Positions 6,025-8,592 of a stretch of DNA of 8,592 nucleotides are shown here, one piece after another. Under the pieces are notes generated by a model that saw nothing but the letters and a program-made list of their open reading frames with translations, ran no database searches and was not told the DNA's origin. A program made the position numbers and the translations under genes. Origin of the DNA: an uncultured Oxalobacteraceae bacterium (GTDB taxonomy: Bacteria; Pseudomonadota; Gammaproteobacteria; Burkholderiales; Burkholderiaceae); NCBI GenBank assembly GCA_946479255.1, contig CAMLFK010000219.1, positions 1 through 8,592 of the forward strand. The letters are read 5' to 3'. Numbering within the stretch: position 1 is the stretch's first letter; each line of letters opens with the position of its first letter.

Positions 6025-7312
6025 AGCCTGCCTGCGTGAATTCGGCTTGATGGTGCAGGGTGCGCGCGAAGACGATTCGATGGACGTGTGTGGCATCGCC
6101 AGCCCGGCAGCTTGGGAGTTCTTCGAGAGACTGGCCTTTTCCGGCGCGAAGGAAGACCGTTTCATCGACATCGCGCGTCACGCAGGAGGCAAGGCACTGC
6201 GCGTGAAGAATTTCGTCGGCGTGATCGGCGCGCCGGACGGGACCCAGGTCGAAATCTTGCCCAAGACGTCGGAGGGCGCGCAGGACCTGGGCAGCACCCG
6301 CGATATGCTCTGGAAAATGCTCGGCGCCGTTGAGAACCTGCATCACCTCGAAACGACGCAGACGCAGCTGCGGCTACGTGACGCTCCCCTGACCGAAGCC
6401 TTGATGTCGGTCTTCCTTGATCATGTGACCGCCCTGGCGCGGCGCGGAATCCGGCGCGACTACGAGCGCGTTGAGGAAGAGGAGCGCTTCCTGCGCGGGC
6501 GCCTGCGCGTGGCCCGTCAGATGCAGATGCCGCCTGGCCGCCAGCATCTGTTCCCGATCGAATACGATTTGTTTTCCGAGAATCGCGCCGAAAACCGCCT
6601 GCTCCACGCCGCCCTGCTCAAGGTCGCACGCACCAGCAAGACCCCGAACAACCAGCGTCTTGCGCGCGAGCTGCGCCACAGTTTCGGCGCAGTGTCCGCG
6701 TCGGTAAACCACCAGGCCGATTTCGCTGCCTGGCGCACGGGACGTGATATGGTCCATTACCAGCCGGTGCTGCCCTGGATTCGGCTCATCCTCAACCGGC
6801 AATGTCCTTTCTCTCTGCGCGACCAGCATGCCGGCGTCTCCTTCCTGTTCCCGATGGAAAAGCTGTTCGAAAAATACGTCGCGAAGGTGCTTGAGCGGCG
6901 TCTGGCCCCGCTGCGGATCACCGTGCACACCCAGGTCCGTACCCGCTACCTGGCGGACGCGCCCCAAGCCTTCCAGCTCAAACCCGACCTGATTCTGTCC
7001 AGGGCCGGAAAATGGCTGGCCGTGCTGGACACCAAGTGGAAGCTGATCGACCGCCGCAACGCTTATACCGATGGCAGTGAGGATCCCAAGGCTGGCATCG
7101 CGCAGTCCGATATGTACCAGCTGTTCGCATACGGCCACAAATACCTGGGTGGCGAGGGCAGGCTGGCCCTGATCTTTCCAAAGTGGACCGGTTTTGCGGA
7201 GCCGCTTCCTCCATTCCGGCTTGGCGACAAACTGTATCTTGAGGTGATTCCGTTCGACCTTGGCAGCGACGCCTGCGTGCTGGGCGAGGAACTGCTAGGG
7301 ATAGCGCTCTAG
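6011..7312 (+). CDS. mcrC: McrC-like nuclease subunit of the McrBC restriction system
   Basis: Endonuclease subunit that docks on the McrB ring, stimulates GTP hydrolysis and cuts DNA. With the ATG at 6011 it has 433 residues. The N-terminal beta-rich domain starts LREFGLMVQ, equivalent to the VREYGxL start of the family, and includes VEILPKT (80-86). A central helical region (about 95-290) contains RLRVARQ and NRAENRLLHAALLKV. The C-terminal PD-(D/E)xK nuclease reads LKPDLILS (323-330), AVLDTKWK (337-344) and the helix SDMYQLFAYG (366-375); the catalytic residues Asp326, Asp340 and Lys342 are all present. The open frame extends upstream to 5705, but that part is the shadow of mcrB. The start is ATG 6011 or 6017, both inside the last codons of mcrB (overlap 14 or 8 bp), so translation is probably coupled. 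No terminator is visible after the stop; instead, fragments of other genes follow directly. Confidence 0.94.
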   Translation: MPMAEACLREFGLMVQGAREDDSMDVCGIASPAAWEFFERLAFSGAKEDRFIDIARHAGGKALRVKNFVGVIGAPDGTQVEILPKTSEGAQDLGSTRDMLWKMLGAVENLHHLETTQTQLRLRDAPLTEALMSVFLDHVTALARRGIRRDYERVEEEERFLRGRLRVARQMQMPPGRQHLFPIEYDLFSENRAENRLLHAALLKVARTSKTPNNQRLARELRHSFGAVSASVNHQADFAAWRTGRDMVHYQPVLPWIRLILNRQCPFSLRDQHAGVSFLFPMEKLFEKYVAKVLERRLAPLRITVHTQVRTRYLADAPQAFQLKPDLILSRAGKWLAVLDTKWKLIDRRNAYTDGSEDPKAGIAQSDMYQLFAYGHKYLGGEGRLALIFPKWTGFAEPLPPFRLGDKLYLEVIPFDLGSDACVLGEELLGIAL

Positions 7313-7396
7313 CGGCAGCGCGCCAGGCTTCTCGCTCAATTCGAGATCACAGTAACGGGCCCATAGCATCATCGACCAGCTGCGCCGTTCCCAAGG
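7295..7396 (-). pseudogene. Fragment of 33 codons of an unknown protein (C-terminal end), overlapping the end of mcrC
   Basis: Between the broken end of the IS481 transposase (7395) and mcrC, the minus strand has an open frame reading PWERRSWSMMLWARYCD then LELSEKPGALPLERYP before TAG (7295-7297). Its composition is protein-like and it is in a different frame from the transposase. I cannot identify it. The WERR..W..MLWARYCD pattern weakly recalls the C-terminal tails of some tyrosine recombinases (MxxWAxYC-type ends), which would suit the edge of an acquired module, but this is a guess. The last 18 bp overlap mcrC on the opposite strand, so the true homology may end near 7312. It may be a chance open stretch. 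Confidence 0.25.
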
Positions 7397-7854
7397 TCTC
7401 GTCCGGCATCTGTGACGGAAACTTGATGTCGATGTGGATGGAGCCCGGCTCGTAGTCCTTGAAGGTCTTTTTGGGTCGAACCGCTTCGCCCTCGGCCTTC
7501 GGAATCACATCCTCCAGGCGCGCCATGCTTTCGCGCTCGAGCAGGCGAGCGAGGCCGGAGCGGCACACATCGGCATTGAAGTATTGTTTGTGATGAACAG
7601 CAGGTCATCGAGCGGCAGGAAGAGCGACTGGCGCAGTGCCAGGACGATGCCTTCCTGCGGTGGGTTCAAGGTCGTATGCAGCGTATGCGAATGATGGGAG
7701 CGGTCGTGCACATCGTCTCGGCCGAGCCACTTTTTTGCCGTTGCGCCCGTGATGTTGAAGACCTTGGCGCTTCCCTGGAAGAGAGGCCGGAATCCTTGAT
7801 CGCCTATCGAATTTTCCGGGTGGTACGGGCTTGCGGGTGAATGCGTGAACTCAT
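7395..7854 (-). pseudogene. IS481-family transposase remnant, frameshifted and 3'-truncated
   Basis: Once a DDE transposase of the IS481 type. The ATG at 7852-7854 (AGGAG about 11 bases upstream) begins MSSRIHPQARTTRKIR, then a TAG stop at 7804-7806. Bridging it, the reading continues AIKDSGLSSREA. One base is missing near 7767, after which the next frame gives AKVFNITGATAKKWLGRDDV (helix-turn-helix), VHDRSHHSHTLHTTLNPPQE and a LRQSLFLPLDDLLFITNN helix. A second missing base near 7583 shifts to YFNADVCRSGLARLLERESM, MARLEDVIPKAEGEAVRPKK and TFKDYEPGSIHIDIKFPSQM. Homology stops at MPDET (7395), just where the catalytic DDE domain begins (LFVAIDRATR is absent). So there are three lesions and loss of the C-terminal two thirds. 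It is inactive, and abuts mcrC debris. Confidence 0.88.
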
Positions 7855-8112
7855 GCTACCAACTGCTCCTGGTGCGATTGAACGCCGGGACCACTGAACC
7901 CAGCAATCAAATCGCCGAGCATAGCCTTCGCACGCAACAAAGAGCAGGTAAGGCGCGGAAGATGATCACACGAAACTGAATAGTTAGCAGTTCATCAATT
8001 CTTTCGCTAATCCAAGGTCACTCGCTGAGAGCAAGGTGCTATGCTTTCTCGAGCGGCCGAGTTCGGCCAAAACCAGACATACATCGGCGGAAACAGATGA
8101 GACGATCTTCCA
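7855..8112. other. Non-coding stretch between the IS remnant and the right-hand gene
   Basis: No open frame here looks like a gene on either strand. The left part presumably includes the leader and left end of the IS481-family element, but I could not define a terminal inverted repeat. A perfect inverted repeat, GGCCGA-GT-TCGGCC, lies at 8055-8068; it has no T-run and sits 45 bp before the next gene's start codon, so it could be an operator or an intergenic palindrome. Confidence 0.5.
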
Positions 8113-8592
8113 ATGCGATCGTTAACAAAATTTGAGACCGGCGCCTTAGCCATCGCGGTTGCATTTGGTGCGGCTTCAGCCTCCGCACATGCTGAAGAAC
8201 GTGACAGCAAAATGGCGTCTCGTCTATTTGCCCACATTGAACCATGTTGGGATATGGTCAGAAAAATGAGGCCTGTTAGCGCCTCTGTATCGCTAGCTGA
8301 AGCCCCCCAAGGAGACGGTACGATGATTAAACTCCATGCGGTCGATTTCCCAAACTTCAGTGCAAAGTATTACGTCGACCCAGATGGAACAATGTTGACG
8401 GCAGCATTATCGACCAGATCAAAGTCCTTTGAGTTGCCTTCGGGCCTGGAGATTGGGCAGCCCATGGCCCGAGTGCATGCTGTGCTGGGTAAGCCTACGC
8501 AGATGCATTCAAAATCGTCTGTTTACACAGTCGGCGGAACCCAAAGCTCGGTAACATTCCATTTCAAGAGTGATGCTTTAGCTCAGGTAAGC
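8113..8592 (+). CDS. Secreted protein with a BamE/SmpA-like region, function unknown (3' end outside window)
   Basis: 160 codons are visible without a stop, so the gene runs off the right edge. The ATG at 8113-8115 begins a signal peptide, MRSLTKFETGALAIAVAFGA then ASASAHA, with signal peptidase I cleavage likely after residue 27. Its ribosome site is weak. The first mature part (28-105) is not recognised and has one cysteine (Cys45). Residues 108-160 read ELPSGLEIGQPMARVHAVLGKP, then a YTVGG turn and SVTFHFKSDALAQV. This follows the BamE/SmpA/OmlA pattern (GxxxxxVxxxLGxP...Y...V.F.F....L..V), a small alpha/beta fold found in outer-membrane assembly proteins and other periplasmic proteins. 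That is an inference from pattern only. Its base composition is visibly less GC-rich than the left-hand genes, which may indicate a different origin. Confidence 0.75.
   Translation, partial: MRSLTKFETGALAIAVAFGAASASAHAEERDSKMASRLFAHIEPCWDMVRKMRPVSASVSLAEAPQGDGTMIKLHAVDFPNFSAKYYVDPDGTMLTAALSTRSKSFELPSGLEIGQPMARVHAVLGKPTQMHSKSSVYTVGGTQSSVTFHFKSDALAQVS

Noticed and set aside
4183..7138. Several minus-strand open frames of 190-254 codons opposite mcrBC
   Set aside because: They are shadows of mcrB and mcrC, which show all family motifs in the plus frames.
1..8592. CRISPR array, tRNA, rRNA, riboswitch or tandem repeats
   Set aside because: No regularly spaced direct repeats, tRNA-like cloverleaf or known riboswitch core was seen while reading the window; a formal scan was not possible.

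Overview
The window looks like chromosomal DNA of a GC-rich betaproteobacterium, most likely Burkholderiales and perhaps Oxalobacteraceae (Massilia/Duganella/Janthinobacterium type). This is inferred from base composition, codon use, a LiuR-like operator in front of a short-chain dehydrogenase gene, and the style of the small secreted proteins. No 16S or other marker gene is present, so the taxonomy is tentative.

Left part (1-3331): ordinary chromosomal genes in short minus-strand runs. From the left edge there is a 3-hydroxyacyl-CoA-dehydrogenase-like SDR gene, cut by the window edge, with a strong LiuR-like palindrome upstream. Then come a secreted proline-rich protein with a four-cysteine C-terminus, a small ABM-type (antibiotic biosynthesis monooxygenase fold) protein, and a plus-strand secreted protein divergent from it. 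Last are a minus-strand secreted protein and a membrane di-iron sterol desaturase/fatty acid hydroxylase family enzyme, possibly cotranscribed.

Middle (3332-4089): about 760 bp with no intact gene of known function. It holds two perfect hairpins, a possible IS end, a 31-codon plus-strand ORF with a good Shine-Dalgarno sequence, and the decayed 5' part of a TRIC/UPF0126 channel gene on the minus strand. The small ORF and the TRIC remnant face each other and both stop at about 3765-3783, which looks like a deletion or insertion scar.

Right-centre (4090-7312): a two-gene McrBC-type (type IV) restriction system. McrB is an AAA+ GTPase with an acidic linker and an N-terminal domain I do not recognise. 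McrC has an intact PD...DxK nuclease motif. The two reading frames overlap, so the genes are translationally coupled. McrB would recognise modified or foreign DNA and translocate, and McrC would cut. The N-terminal domain of McrB should set the specificity and is the part of the window most likely to be new.

Right part (7295-8592): immediately after mcrC come a 33-residue minus-strand reading-frame fragment and a decayed IS481-family transposase, with one stop, two frameshifts and a truncated 3' end. After about 260 bp of non-coding DNA there is the start of a secreted protein with a BamE/SmpA-like C-terminal part that runs off the window. Gene and IS debris on both sides of mcrBC suggests that the restriction module was acquired horizontally into a rearrangement-prone site.
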